Assembly: GCA_963576475.1 (NCBI GenBank)
Contig: OY754981.1
Location: 22,183,677-22,247,676 of the forward strand
Direction: 5' to 3'
DNA length: 64,000 nucleotides
Source: Molanna angustata
Taxonomy: Eukaryota > Arthropoda > Insecta > Trichoptera > Molannidae
Each line of letters begins with the position of its first letter. Position 1 is the stretch's first letter. Below, piece after piece: positions 10,263 to 39,966 of this stretch. A program made the position numbers and the translations under genes. The notes below the pieces were generated by a model. That model was not told the DNA's origin, searched no databases, and saw only the letters and a list, made by a program, of their open reading frames with translations.

Positions 10263-11290
10263 AATTATAATATACAGAAGCCGCGTGTAGTACAAATTTC
10301 GAATTCAAATGTGAGGCAAGTTTTTTTTACATGTGTGTGTGAGGCGGTAGATCGGTTGGTCTACGTATTATATCTGGTGTGCGTATCGATAGGTGCGGGC
10401 GAGTGAAACTCCAGTTTTTACCTGAGTTTTTGTGGTCATTCTTTCATTGCGCTGACTAGGTATCTGTATCATATTATATAATCTAAGGTATGCGTATATA
10501 AATACAATTATAAAAATATTCGATAGTGCTTAATACTGATAAGGATACTGTCATTGACCTTACAGCTTTATCAAAGTGAAATTTTGATTTGCATTTTATG
10601 ATAAAATTGTTATTATAAATATTGATTTTAAGTACAAAATAACCATCAAGGAAATATGAAAAAATCGCCTTAATCATGGCCGTGTTTATAATTCAATAGG
10701 CACTTGAATGTTGTATGTCTTGCTTATCTGTCATTTCTCTGGTATAATGTAAAATTTATAATACGGAATAATAATTGCAAGTTCAGAATAATAATTCTTA
10801 TTAACAAAAATAATACTTAAGTAATACGAAATGATTTATCTATTATGCTATATTTAGCAAAAATACAATATGTATCTGTATGAAATTACATTTTGAAAAA
10901 ACAGCTATAAAAGTTCAATCAGAATTTAAGGTTTTGTGTCTTGACATAGTTTAAGTATTAATAGAAAAAAAATGTTATCCAGAGTATATTGAGGTTAAGA
11001 TGAAGGAAGTTTAATGCGTATAAATCTAATATGTCTAGGGATTGCAATTGCTGGATCCAGAGTTGCAGATCCACAAGCAAATAATTTTCCAAATAATGGC
11101 GCAAAAGTCTACGCTATTTTAATAAAACAATAAGTTTTTATGTAAAAGTGTAAAAACAATTGGAATCTTCATTTATTCATAAAGGAGTATTGTTATAGAT
11201 AAATACATTTTGCTACACTCCCTCACGAAATAACAGAGTGAAAATTTTTCTATATCGACAGGCATCCATCGCCTAATCGACATTCATGTT
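10263..11290. other. Intergenic stretch
   Basis: Contains a less AT-rich patch at about 10330-10460 with no open frame or recognised motif. The rest is AT-rich. Nothing supported. Confidence 0.45.
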
Positions 11291-11295
11291 TGTCT

Positions 11296-11515
11296 ATTGT
11301 AAAAGCTTCTTACATTATCTTCTTTCAATACATTCACATGTTCGTGTCATCCTTATTTTAGACCATCGCCTACCTCTAGTCCCATTCATTTCTGATTTGT
11401 TTATTTTTTTCGTCAGGTGTTCTTCATTCATCTTTCCAAGTGGCCATTTCAGCATTTTCACTTTCATTCTATTAATGACATATTTCTTCATCTAACATTT
11501 GTTCCTTGGGTCCTC
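11296..11515 (-). mobile_element. Degraded RTE LINE 3' fragment
   Basis: On the - strand, the text around 'cgtcaggtgttcttcattcat' and 'ccaagtggcca' aligns by eye with the WFGHxxRMxxxRLTKK-encoding part of the intact RTE copy at 40689-43719. It is short, with frame breaks, and is read as an old 5'-truncated insertion. Confidence 0.6.
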
Positions 11516-14147
11516 ATTTCTTACTACGTGATACATCATTCTATCGGATCAGATTTGATGATCTTTGTAATTGATGGGACTGGAATCTTTTGCATCTATT
11601 CAGTTTCCACTGCTGGAAAAAGCAGTTTTCGCTGAGTTTCATATACATAACAAAATGTATTGACTTTGTCATGATTAACGACGATGACCGAACACTTTTT
11701 TCTACAATTTTTCTACTACATTTGGAATTTAACCAATATCTTGAAAAATCTGATTAATTATTATTTATACTTTGTACAAAATATTAAATCAATAAAATAT
11801 TTTTAAACAACAAAATAACGACAATTAAGGAAAGAATATGACTTATTCATACTATTATCAGCTGACTAATATATACTTATATTAACTAAGTTGTATTATA
11901 TTTATTTAAGAAAATATTTTTGTTTTTTACTAAAAACCTGCAAATCGCTGAATCAGGCAATTTTTCAGAATATCTGATAAAATCTCGATGGATTGAAAAT
12001 GGTGCTGAATTGCAGTAACTATTTTCAGATGTTTCATTCAATTGTTATTTTTATCATACATTGATAATTCTTCTTAGTCCTCAATTGAGAATGATGTAAA
12101 CTATTTAACAACAATCAGTTAATTTAGGGTCATAGATGACCAATGGGTTCCAGAAATATTAAATGTTAGATCACAGATATTTAACAAACGTAGTACAGAT
12201 GCCGGAAAACTTTTTTAGCCTTTTAGTCGTGGAGAGGAGCGGTTTGCGCATATACCAACCAAGCGAAAAAAACTTTGAAGGACCCAATTGACGGACTCTA
12301 GAAGTTTCCCACTGACTATCTTTTATAAAATATAATATTTACCAATATTTCATTTTGAGGAAATTAAAGAATCCGCAGATATTTTGTGATAGTTAATATT
12401 CACTTCCTGACATTGTTTCGGAAGAGCTATCCTTCCACCAACAGCGAGAGAAACATAAAAATCATTTTATGTATAAACATAAATCAATAATTCATTATAA
12501 TTTTGATTTGATAGCTGAAGATAATACATATATTTTAATACCAGCTTAAAATATCACAAAAACAGGTTCTTACAAGAATAAGATTAGTTACCATTTATTT
12601 CATTATCTTTCATAAAGACTTTTTTAATGTTGTAACATTTAGATACAAACATACATATTTTATTTATATAAACTTAACAAAGCCACATAGATTTGGTCAA
12701 TATATTTTTTGTACAATATAATATTATTGCCAAAATAGTACTTTATTCATTATTAAAATATATTTTAAGCATTAATTATTTGTCGATAGTCCATTCGTTA
12801 GAATGCTTTGGAAAGTAAGACTTTTTTAGTAATATATGAATATAAAACCTAATAAATAATTTATAATATATAACAAATATAATAAATGAACTTTAATAAA
12901 ACATATGGAATTCATTTTTAATACTTTCAACAGTAAATAATATAGAAAAAATCAACAATTCTATAAAAGAAAATTAACTATTAAAGAAAAAAATTATTGC
13001 TATTTTATCTAAAACAAAATGTAATTTTCCATGTTAACAAAATAAAAAATAATAACATTTTAATCAATGTAACTTTGTCATTATTCCATTGACTTAAAAA
13101 AACAATCACTAAAGTACAGAAGTGCATTAGCTATCAAAATTTTGACTTTAAGTGCACGTACACTATGGCCCAAATGCAGAGTTCGATTTAAATACTAACC
13201 ATGTTTTCATTACACAGTCGCTCACTAAAGTTAGGAGATCACGTGGCTTCATAACTTAAGGATGCTACGAAGTTTTTGTATGAGAATTGCATTGCAGACA
13301 CATCTAAATACTGAGTGGTTTAATATACTAAAATATGAGATTTTTTCGATAGATGATGATTTCAGTGACTTCGTCAAATATGTATTTGGTAATTTTGTCA
13401 ATTCAAATCCCACACGGTATTCAGCGATCTATACGAGATGCCAAAAATTTGCTGGAATTTCAGAAGAATCATGAAATAGAGTTGTCACTGTTAGTTTTGT
13501 TATGACAAAAAACATTTTAGACGTCAGAATAAACTCATAGAAAACTATCTCTTTTCTTCATATACACAATAATTTGATATGCTATGCCATCTACTTTGGC
13601 ATTTGGCGTAGTATTTAGATAGTGATGTCTCTGCAACGCAATAGCTAACTTAAGAATACTAAATACTCCAGTTAGGTTAGTAGTATTTAGTTACCTAGGA
13701 CTGTGTATTCGGGTCAAAAATAATGGACATTATGAATATTGGGAACATTATTTTCTCTTAAAATTACTACTAATGCTCAATAAGTATTGATATGTTCTTT
13801 ATTTAACTTCTGAAAATGGTTACTGGAACAGTTACAGGTCAGTGGAACTGTAACAGAGTCAGTTGAACTTCAAACCAATTGTTTTATTTTACTAAAACAA
13901 ATTTTTTGCTAATTTCATATTGAAATTGTTTGTTTCTCTTTATAATTCTTTATAAAATGCAGCATACATTTTAAAGGGACTCTTAGTTAAGTTTTAAGTA
14001 AATTTACTGATAATTACTTGCCAAAGATTGATATTTATTATTTTATAAATATGAAAAATTACATTATTGTTTAGAAATGTCATGTCATGTCATGTGGTAA
14101 ATTGCCTCTTCGTGATTAAAAGAAGTCTAGTTTAGCATAAATTATTA
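11516..14147. other. AT-rich interval between convergent genes
   Basis: Lies between the 3' side of LSM10 and the 3' end of the thiolase gene. An isolated 70-codon frame at 13262-13474 has no family features, splice context or repeat similarity. A tttatt at 14034-14039, an AATAAA on the - strand, lies about 110 bp past the thiolase stop and is its likely polyadenylation signal. Confidence 0.5.
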
Positions 14148-31505
<17,358 letters not shown>

Positions 31506-32523
31506 GACTTTTCCTCGGATATCAATAATGTAATTAAAACTATATATAAATAAATTCACAGAAATAAATATACTTTAAGTCACTATAGAGTAAATATAAA
31601 TAAATTTAATTGATAAAATTCATTACGAATGTAATACCCATCATACCAAAACCATAACAAAAGGGAAATGGGGAAAATTTTTGTACAAATTCATCTTCTG
31701 TCAAATGAAACCATAGAAAGATAGCAAATTCTACTCTTTGATACCAACATGAGAATATGAAATTTTAAGGGTCATAGCCTAATGCTATATATGACCCAGA
31801 CACTTCAACGGGTCACATGATCTGGGAAGTAATCAATAGATTTCGATCTGTCAGAATCATTGAGCTATACACATTGGAGCGCTATATACAGAACATTTGC
31901 AGGTAAGAATCTGTGTCGCATTGTGCGAGTAGTACAGCTACAACTGGGGGGGCTTGCTCTCTCTTTCTAACTAGTTGTACATATTTGTTTCAAAGGAATT
32001 ATGGGGAGTTATTTGGATGAAAATCAAATAATAATAAAGTAAAATTATGTTTTCATTAAAAATTATAAAACCAACAACTACCACACACTTATTTCATAAA
32101 AAAAATATTTATTGACATAATATAATAACAAAGAATACATAATATTGAAATGTTTTAAAACAAGAGATAAACAATAATAATTTATGTACAAACAAGAGAT
32201 ATGCGTAATGGTCGATCAGATGAAAATGCGTATTGATTATGATAAATAATTAATTTGATTATTATATAGAGAGATTATTTACTTAAATATTATAAATAAA
32301 ATACTTGTGGTAGTAAAAACATGTATCCTTACAGATACAAACAAGTAATTGTCTTGAAAATTTACATTTAAATAAATATTGGGCTCGAGGAAAAAAAATA
32401 TAATACATTTACATGGAAATAACTTACCTATACGATAAAGAAATTTTTCATCTTGTATACTTGCCTCTTAAAAATTCTTGATGTAAAACATGTAATTGCT
32501 AGAATTTTTACTGACAACGTACT
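31506..32523. other. 5' flank of ACAT
   Basis: Should contain the thiolase promoter and leader, but no TATA or initiator could be assigned with confidence. Otherwise AT-rich, with no other gene seen. Confidence 0.4.
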
Positions 32524-32765
32524 TCTCGATCTACTGCGCTCGGACGATTAAATTATCGGCGAGCATGCGCCATGCGCGCCCTCTCATACAACAAGATTGG
32601 TTACAAAAAATCGGCCGATCTCGATCGGCCGATTTTTTTGTGTCTCGTCACAGATTTTAAAATCGGCCGATTCTGTTAGCTTTCATGCGCGCTCTTACAT
32701 GTAATTCGTATGTTGTAACTCACCGATTATTAATCGACCCATGAAATTAGCTTCCATGCGCGCCT
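32524..32765 (-). mobile_element. MITE R6, copy 2
   Basis: Reverse-oriented relative of 26094-26322, with an internal palindrome 'aaaatcggccgatctcgatc' continuing 'ggccgattttt'. It is about 1 kb upstream of ACAT exon 1. Confidence 0.75.
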
Positions 32766-32904
32766 ACCTTTAGTATATCAACGAATAGCACAAGAAATAA
32801 ATATAAAAAATAATTAATGGTAGATATAGAAATGTAAAAAAGGGAAAGTAGGTAACAATTAATGAGAAATTATAAATATAAAAATAATTTACTCAAAATC
32901 TAAA

Positions 32905-32905
<1 letters not shown>

Positions 32906-32978
<73 letters not shown>

Positions 32979-33025
32979 GTGTGTGTGTGTGTGTGTGTGT
33001 GTGTGAGAGTGTGTGTGTGTGTATG

Positions 33026-33065
<40 letters not shown>

Positions 33066-33103
33066 TGTATGTGTGTGTGTGTGTATGTGTGTGTGTGTGT
33101 GTT
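32906..33103. repeat. (GT)n microsatellite with GAGG interruptions
   Basis: About 200 bp of GT dinucleotides, interrupted by gaggg, gagag and gtat. The open frames on both strands are repeat artefacts. Confidence 0.96.
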
Positions 33104-34530
33104 TGTCTCACACCTTCTGAAAAACCAAGAGCATCTAAAATATTATTTATGTGCGAACGTGTACCAGTATACCTGACGCAGTGTCACGCTAAAAAAATGA
33201 GATACAAATGCTGAATTATTAAAAATATTTCAATAATTATTTTTTTCATACAAAATTTTCTATGACACATCTGTCAAAAAAGTGTACTTTTTGCACGCAA
33301 ATATCTGTTAATTTAAAAGTTAGGTTTACGTATTTACACGAAAGATATATATTTTCAAGTATAACTTAGCGTTTAAGTGAAAAACATGGTGAATATTTTG
33401 TCTAATTATAACGTTTAACTTACTTTTAAAGTAAGCGTTTTGTACATACAGCGTCGCCATGTTTATCTCTTTCCATACAATATTTGTTATTTCTTACAAA
33501 TGAAAATCTTCTTGAAAATAATAAATCTTTGAAATAAATGTGATTATGAAATAATAAAATGAAACACAAGACATTATAGCAAGTTTTAAGACATATATTA
33601 TAAAAATGTGTTAATTATTAGTAAAGATATAGGCATAATAAAATTGCATATTTTTTTTTACGGCGCTGGCCGATTTACTAATGATATTAATAACAATTAA
33701 GCACTACAAATAATAACACTCAATTATTATTATTACCATTATACACTTCCTCAAAAGAATAAGCAGATCGATGCGTAAATTGTAAATTATTTAAAAGAGC
33801 AAAATAAAATGCAACAAACGCATCATCAAGCTTTCAATTGGGAATAGTTCACCCATCCAGATACTTAACATATCAAAGGATTAGGCTCTGAGGAGGTCTC
33901 TATACTACCTAACAACCCTACTGATTCCCAAATATTAACGTTTAAAAAATCTTTAACGATTCTACATGTATTCATTATTACCGTTTTTTGCATTTTTATT
34001 ATTAAGTTTTTCGATAAATCTACAATTTCTAAATTACGGATTAACGATTTTGGAATAATGCCAGTGGCTGAAATAATGAACGGTAATATTATTATTTTAC
34101 GAGAATGCCAAAGTCTTTTAATCTCGTTACCTAAAGCCGTGTATTTTCTAATTTTTTAATCAAAAGTTTTTATAATATTACTAGAATTTGGAATAGCCAC
34201 GTCGCAAATATATGTTATTTTTTAATTTTATCGTGTATTATTAAATCGGGTCTGTTATGTTATAAATAATATTTGATTTTTCTGACAATTTTCATTTTTA
34301 TGGCATCGAACAAACCAATGTAGGTACCTACATATTCAAAAAATGTATCCAAACGATTTGATATTTTTTTCATGTTCGTATGTTTACTATGGTTACGGAC
34401 AGATTCAAATAAAATTTGTTATGAATCGAATTCGAATTTATTTAGAACATCGTTGTAGGTAGGTACCTACCTAATACTACTTAAAAACCAACAATATACT
34501 GATTTCCTATAGGAAAATTATTAAACTATT
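33104..34530 (+). repeat. Repeat R2, copy A (interrupted)
   Basis: Collinear with 62600-63430: shared text includes 'cttctgaaaaaccaagagca', 'cttagcgtttaagtgaaaaa', 'aatgaaacacaagacatta' and 'ctgatttcctataggaaaat'. Copy A is interrupted between about 33651 and 34262 by a LINE fragment. Both copies follow a GT microsatellite and are followed by a TTC-rich minisatellite. Element class unknown. Confidence 0.8.
33651..34262 (-). pseudogene. 5'-truncated LINE with R2/R4-type C-terminal domain
   Basis: The - strand starts at about 34262 with RPDLIIHDKIK and, after a one-base frameshift, ICDVAIPNSSN, the RPD...DVA pattern of a restriction-like endonuclease. It continues, after one in-frame stop, as GNEIKRLWHSRKIIILP, ISATGIIPKSLIRNLEIVDL and ends EPNPLIC with a stop at 33865-33867. 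A poly(A) (T run at 33651-33659) marks the 3' end. RLE-type elements (R2, R4/Dong, NeSL) carry this domain after the RT; the clade is inference. It is inserted in repeat R2. Confidence 0.75.
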
Positions 34531-34539
34531 TTAGGTTAA

Positions 34540-36215
34540 CTACAATACACATTCAATATACAAACTATTACCTATAGTGGAATTCTTCTTTTTTATGGAG
34601 ACCTTTGGGTGATTTTTTATATAAACTATTTCCTATACTCTAATTCATATTCTTCTTCTTTTACGTATACATTTGGTTCAGTTTAATTACAAACTATTTC
34701 CTATAGTCTTATTATTCTTTTTCTACTTTTATGTAGACCTTTGGGTGAGTTTTTATACAACTATTTCCTGGAGTTTAATTCTTCTTTCTCTCCTTCATTC
34801 TTCTTCATCAAGTCATTTGGGACAGTTCATAAATAAACTATTTCCTACAGTCTAACTTTTTTTTTTCTTAATTTATCTAGACTTGGGTGAGTTTTATACA
34901 AAGTATTTCCTATAGTCTAATTCAACTTCTTCCTCTTCTTTTGTAGCCCTTTGGGTGAGTTTTTATACAAACTTATACCTATCATCTAATTCTTCTTCTT
35001 ATTTTATGTAGACCTTTGTGCCAGTTTTGATACCAACTATTTCTTTTAACGTAATTCTTTTTTTCTAATTTTATGTAGACCTTTGTTGAATTTTATATAA
35101 ACTAATTAACTAAAGTTTAATTTTTCCTCTTTTATGTAGACCAAGGGAGAGTTTTCATACAAACTTTTCCTTTAGTCTAATTCTTCTTCTTCTTCTTTTA
35201 GGTTGACCTTTGCGTCAGTTTTTATACAATCTATTTCCTGACGTATAATTATTCTTCTAATAAGTAGACCTTTGGGTCAGTTTTTATATTAACTATTTCC
35301 TATAGTCTAATTCTTCTTTTTCTTATTTTATATAGACCTTGGGTGAGTTTTTATACAAACTATGTCCTATGGTCTAATTCGTCTTCTTCTTCATTTATGT
35401 AGACCTTTTGGTTAGTTTTTATGCAAACTATTTCCTTTAGTCTAATTCTTCTTTTTCTTATTTTATGTAGACCATGGGTGAGTTTTAATACAAACTCTTT
35501 CCTATAGTCTAATTCGTCTTCTTCTTCCTTTATGTAGACCTTTTGGTTAGTTTTTATGCAAACTATTTCCTTTAGTCAAATTCTTCGTTTTCTTATTTTA
35601 TGTAGATGTTACGGACAAAAACGCTCGGTAGATGCCGCAGCAAACATTTACAGGGTGGCTCGCTTCCTACAAGGCGAAGGCTGCAGTATGATGTCACCGG
35701 CTTCACTATTGATACGTAGAATCACGTAGCAATAGTGGGAGATGGTCCAGAGGAATAGCAGTGGTCAGCGTAGAGGTCTATTATCAGCAGCAGTGGTCCA
35801 GTCCAGATCCAAGTCGAAGAGAGAAAGCGTAGAAGTAGCAGGGTCGAAACGAGAGATAAATCAAAGAGCAGTGTCGTGTATAGTACAGTACAAATTGCTT
35901 TGCACAATATGCATTTATTTATATGTAAATGCCGGCCGATCAGCGGCCGGCTTGTGCAATACAATGGAAGGTGGCGGCCAGTGCGCGGGTGTGTACCCGC
36001 CGGGCATCGCCGCTTACACCGTTGGTCGGCGGCCGGACAATACCCAACCGCTCGACATTGGTGTTCACATAATCATTTCCTTTTGTGTAATTCTTCTATT
36101 TCATCTTTTATGTAGACCATTGGGTCAGTTTTTATTACAAACTATTTGTTATAGTTTTATATTTCTTCTTCTTTTTTTATTTAGTCTGTTGGGTTAGTTT
36201 TAAGTCTAATAGTCT
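34540..36215. repeat. TTC-rich minisatellite array
   Basis: Degenerate tandem units of roughly 60-90 bp, each with 'tttatgtagacctttgggt', 'agtttttatacaaactattt' and 'cctatagtctaattcttctt'. Copies run from about 34550 to 36200 and are interrupted by a GC-richer insert at 35607-36069. No gene. Confidence 0.85.
35607..36069. mobile_element. LTR-like insert (possible solo LTR) in the minisatellite
   Basis: A 463-bp block of different composition starts TGTTACGGAC and ends GTTCACA (5'-TG...CA-3'), interrupting the tandem array. No second copy, primer-binding site or clean target duplication is visible; the array resumes about 20 bp out of register. A solo LTR is the simplest reading. The open frame through it (35742-36197) has no recognised domain. 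Confidence 0.4.
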
Positions 36216-36780
36216 ATTGTACAGAAATATTATAAACAACATGCATACTTGATGAAAATACATAAATACGAATAGGATGTGACCAACACTAGAATCTTCT
36301 CAATACTTTTGTTTAATCAAATTTACACCATTTATTATATCATCATATATTGCTTAATTTTCAATAACTACACATTTCATTTTGATGACAATATATAAAA
36401 AAATCGGGATTGTGGCCATTACTGGACTCTTCAAATTAAAAACTATTTAACATAGTTTAAGTCTTCTTCTTCTGTAATGTAGACTTATGTGTCAGTTTTA
36501 AGTCTATCAGTTTTATTGTGCAAAAATATAATAAACTATATTCACACTTGACGAAAAATACAAAAACGAATGGGATGTGACCAACATCTTTTCATTACTT
36601 ATGTTTAATCAATTCTTAAACCATTTCCCACCATCCAAAATTACTAAATATTTAAAATACATTATTCGTTATTTGCGTTCGATGACAATATATAAAAATA
36701 GGGGTTATGGCCAAAACCAAACTCTTTACAACGTTGTCTCTTTATAATCAGTCATATTTAAAACCATTTCTTTTAGTCCA
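36190..36780. repeat. About 295-bp tandem duplication
   Basis: Two copies offset by about 295 bp share 'ggatgtgaccaaca', 'gatgacaatatataaaaa' and 'gtggccat'-type text. A third partial copy resumes at 39628 after the LTR element, which therefore inserted into this array. Confidence 0.65.
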
Positions 36781-36805
36781 TGCGTGCAGAAATTGTATGT
36801 ACTTA

Positions 36806-37791
36806 TGACGCGACCTCTCCTGTTCGCGTTATTTTTTTATTTAGAATTCGACGCCAAATCAGACCACAAACTAATATTTACGAAAAATAAAATGTGAAAA
36901 AAATATGACAATAACACATAACCTAAAATATGTGACATTACGAGTGACAGGTGAAAAGTTTTGATGGTCGAAATTAGATACGCTTCGTGTCGACACGGAC
37001 CGCGCTCACTGTGGCCAGAGCAGCTGCAAACCGCACCAGAGGGTGTCGGTTAGGCTCGCTCCACATCGGCAGCCATGGATGTGACACCTGGAGTGCCGAG
37101 ATGGATCGGCGCACAACCACTCGGCGAGAGAGCCGCTTTCCTGGACTGAAGCGGGTGCTGAGTTTGGAAAGTGTTCCAAACGCTGTTGAGTCGCGCTGGA
37201 CCCTGGAGCAACGGTCTGCATCTCCTTGAGATTCGCGCTGCCGCTGTTCGCTCCCGCCAGTCACCCAACCGGCATCTGCCAGTATCTGGGACCCGAGGTT
37301 GCTTTCGCCGATAGCCTTGCCCCTTCGCCCATCGACGACGGTCCATTCCGGCATTGGCGGTGCATCAGCACGCCCATGGCCGAGAAGAGGAAGTTATGTG
37401 TGCCCCAGAAAACTATATACCTATATGTGACAATTTGTTTTTTCTCCGTGTGACAATAATTCGGCTGTGTTTGTTTTTTTATTAATTTATTTTATTGAAC
37501 TTATGTAAATTTGTGACGTCCAATATTGACTCGTATCTATCCTTATTTGTGACGTCCTAATTTATTGACAATTTTATTTATTTCAACATTTTATCTTGTG
37601 ACATGACCGTGCCGTCTGACGTTTGTGCGCTGACACTTGACATTTGTGTATCGTCAGACCACGGCTTCAATTTTTGTTTAGTTTTTTTTATCAATCTCGT
37701 TCAGCGACTATGTGTGGAATATCAAATTCCATTTTTTGACATTCAAAAAAAGGTGAGCTCGACCTCCAAGCCTCTTGGGAGGAAGGTATCA
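36806..37791. repeat. 5' LTR
   Basis: 986-bp direct repeat, TG...CA, differing from the 3' LTR by scattered substitutions in the part before the hAT insertion. The ends of the two LTRs diverge more, around the 'gttcagcgactatg' segment. Confidence 0.83.
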
Positions 37792-38040
37792 ATTGGTACC
37801 CAGTAACGTGAGGCAGAATCGGAAGCTCTTGATGTCTGATTTTTGTATCAAGAGAGGCACAACTTATCCGCGACCCTGATATTTAAAAAAAAAATCACTC
37901 CGTTTCCAAATTCGGGAGAAAATTCGGTGGCGCTCAACAACGATTCATCAGGTTACACCCCAGGCTCAATACAGCCTAGTTGGAGGCCCATGTGCTTGTT
38001 GTTTGTCTGGCTGATTTCGCGTCGAGAAAGCAGGGAGGAT

Positions 38041-39623
38041 TGACGCGACCTCTCATGTTCGCGTTATTTTTTTTATTTAGAATTCGACGCCAAATCAGAC
38101 CACAAACTAATATTTACGAAAAATAAAATGTGAAAAAAATATGACAATAACACATAACCTAAAATATGTGACATTACGAGTGACAGGTGAAAAGTTTTGA
38201 TGGTCGAAATTAGATACGCGTCGTGTCGACACGGACCGCGCTCACTGTGGCCAGAGCAGCTGCAAACCGCACCAGAGGGTGTCGGTTAGGTTCGCTCCAC
38301 ATCGGCAGCCATGGATGTGACACCTGGAGTGCCGAGATGGATCGGCGCACAACCACTCGGCGAGAGAGCCGCTTTCCTGGACCGAAGCGGGTGCTGAGTT
38401 TGGAAAGTGTTCCAAACGCTGTTGGGTCGCGCTGGACCCTGGAGCAACGGCGTGCATCTCCTTGAGATTCGCGCTGCCGCTGTTCGCTCCCGCCAGTCAC
38501 CCAACCGGCATCTGCCAGTGTCTGGGACCCGAGGTTGCTTTCGCCGATAGCCTTGCCCCTTCGCCCATCGACGACGTTCCATTCCGGCATTGGCGGTGCA
38601 TCAGCACGCCCATGGCCGAGAAGAGGAAGTTATGTGTGCCCCAGAAAACTATATACCTATATGTGACAATTTGTTTTTTCTCCGTGTGACAATAATTCGG
38701 CTGTGTTTGTTTTTTTATTAATTTATTTTATTGAACTTATGTAAATTTGTGACGTCCAATATTGACTCGTATCTATCCTAATTTGTGACGTCCTAATTTA
38801 TTGACAATTTTATTTATTTCAACATTTTATCTTGTGACATGACCGTGCCGTCTGACGTTTGTGCGCTGACACTTGACATTTGTGTATCGTCAGACCACTA
38901 GAGACGGGGAAAAATGAGTGATCCGTATTATTTGACCGGATCATTAAATTGAATCGGTGACTCACGGTTCACGTTGCCACAACGATCCGCTCATGAACCG
39001 GACATCACTCTCACACTTTCTATCTCATATAAAATATATCGTTAGAATGCGATACACATACCGACTCATGGCAATCATCGATTCACAACTAATTCATTAT
39101 GGTTCATAAAATCTAATTCATTGCGGTTCTTAAATATGTTAAGCAATTTTGACCGCAACATACTTTGAAAAACAAATACGTAACGTCTTTAATTGAATAT
39201 ACTATTTTGAAGGCGATCTTCGATTCACGACTATTTCATTATGGTTCATAAAATATTTAAGCAATATTGACCATTAAGTACATTGAAATGCAAACATTTT
39301 AACGCCTACATTTGCATATCATATTTTGAATCGGTTTTGTTTTCTCTGTCATACTACGTACATGTTATGTACGATAGATAAGGATAGCTATATTTGAATC
39401 ATATTGAATCGAAGAGCGAATTGATGATCCGCATAAATTTCATAAATCGATTTTAAAAGACAGGATCTTACAAAAATATCGAACTTTGCACCACTACAGA
39501 CCACGGCTTCAATTTTTGTTTAGTTTTTTTTATCAATCTCGTTCAGCGACTATGATCAATCTCGTTCAGCGACATTAAAAAAAAGTGAGCTCGACCTCCA
39601 AGCCTCTTGGGAGGAGGGTATCA
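38041..39623. repeat. 3' LTR, carrying a hAT MITE
   Basis: The same sequence as the 5' LTR, split at cagaccac by a 598-bp insertion. A short internal duplication of 'atcaatctcgttcagcga' distinguishes it from the 5' copy. Confidence 0.83.
38899..39496. mobile_element. hAT-type MITE with 8-bp target duplication
   Basis: The 598-bp insertion starts tagagacgggg and ends ttgcaccacta, with cagaccac duplicated (38891-38898 and 39497-39504). The uninterrupted 5' LTR shows the empty site with a single cagaccac. YAGNG-type ends and an 8-bp duplication place it in hAT. No coding capacity. Confidence 0.85.
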
Positions 39624-39627
39624 CTTA

Positions 39628-39966
39628 TATATAAAAACAAATGGGTTGTGGCCATCACTTGAACATTTAACACCGCTTAAACTCAATTAAAATTCAAACT
39701 ACTTTTCATACTACGAATCAGCAAAAATTTTGTGTGAAAATATTATATAAACGATTGCTTATTCCTTCACTAATTTACATTCTTGGCCAACGGCGTGACA
39801 TAAAAGCTAGTTAGAAATATAAAAGAGAAAATATGGTTTGACAAATAATACCACGAGTCATAAAAAAATTGCATTAAAATCATAAATGTAAATAGTGCAT
39901 AAACAACATTCAATATAAAAAATAATAGCACAATTTATAAATACAAAATATTATTGACACTAAAAG
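39628..39966. other. Intergenic, AT-rich
   Basis: The first part continues the roughly 295-bp repeat broken by the LTR element ('gggttgtggccatcactt'). The rest shows nothing. Confidence 0.45.

Larger units (their letters stand above)
36806..39623. mobile_element. Non-coding LTR retrotransposon (TRIM-like)
   Basis: Two long direct repeats, 36806-37791 (986 bp) and 38041-39623 (about 977 bp without an insertion), start TGACGCGACC and end GGTATCA. Both outer flanks read ctta (36802-36805, 39624-39627), a 4-bp duplication. Only 249 bp separate the repeats, with no gag or pol. A purine-rich tract (about 38024-38039) lies directly before the 3' LTR, as expected of a polypurine tract. The 5' junction reads attggtaccc, an unassigned candidate primer site. 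The LTRs are GC-rich in their middle; the paired ORFs on both strands of each LTR are shadows. Few differences between the LTRs suggest a fairly recent insertion. Confidence 0.85.

Noticed and set aside
13262..13474. 70-codon frame in the interval after LSM10
   Set aside because: No domain, splice context, duplication or codon signal that distinguishes it from chance.
32893..33214. Cys-Val and Thr-His repeat frames
   Set aside because: They are translations of the (GT)n microsatellite on either strand.
36974..38689. Duplicated GC-rich open frames of 66-126 codons on both strands
   Set aside because: They lie in the two LTRs of a retrotransposon, overlap each other in several frames, and have no recognisable domain.
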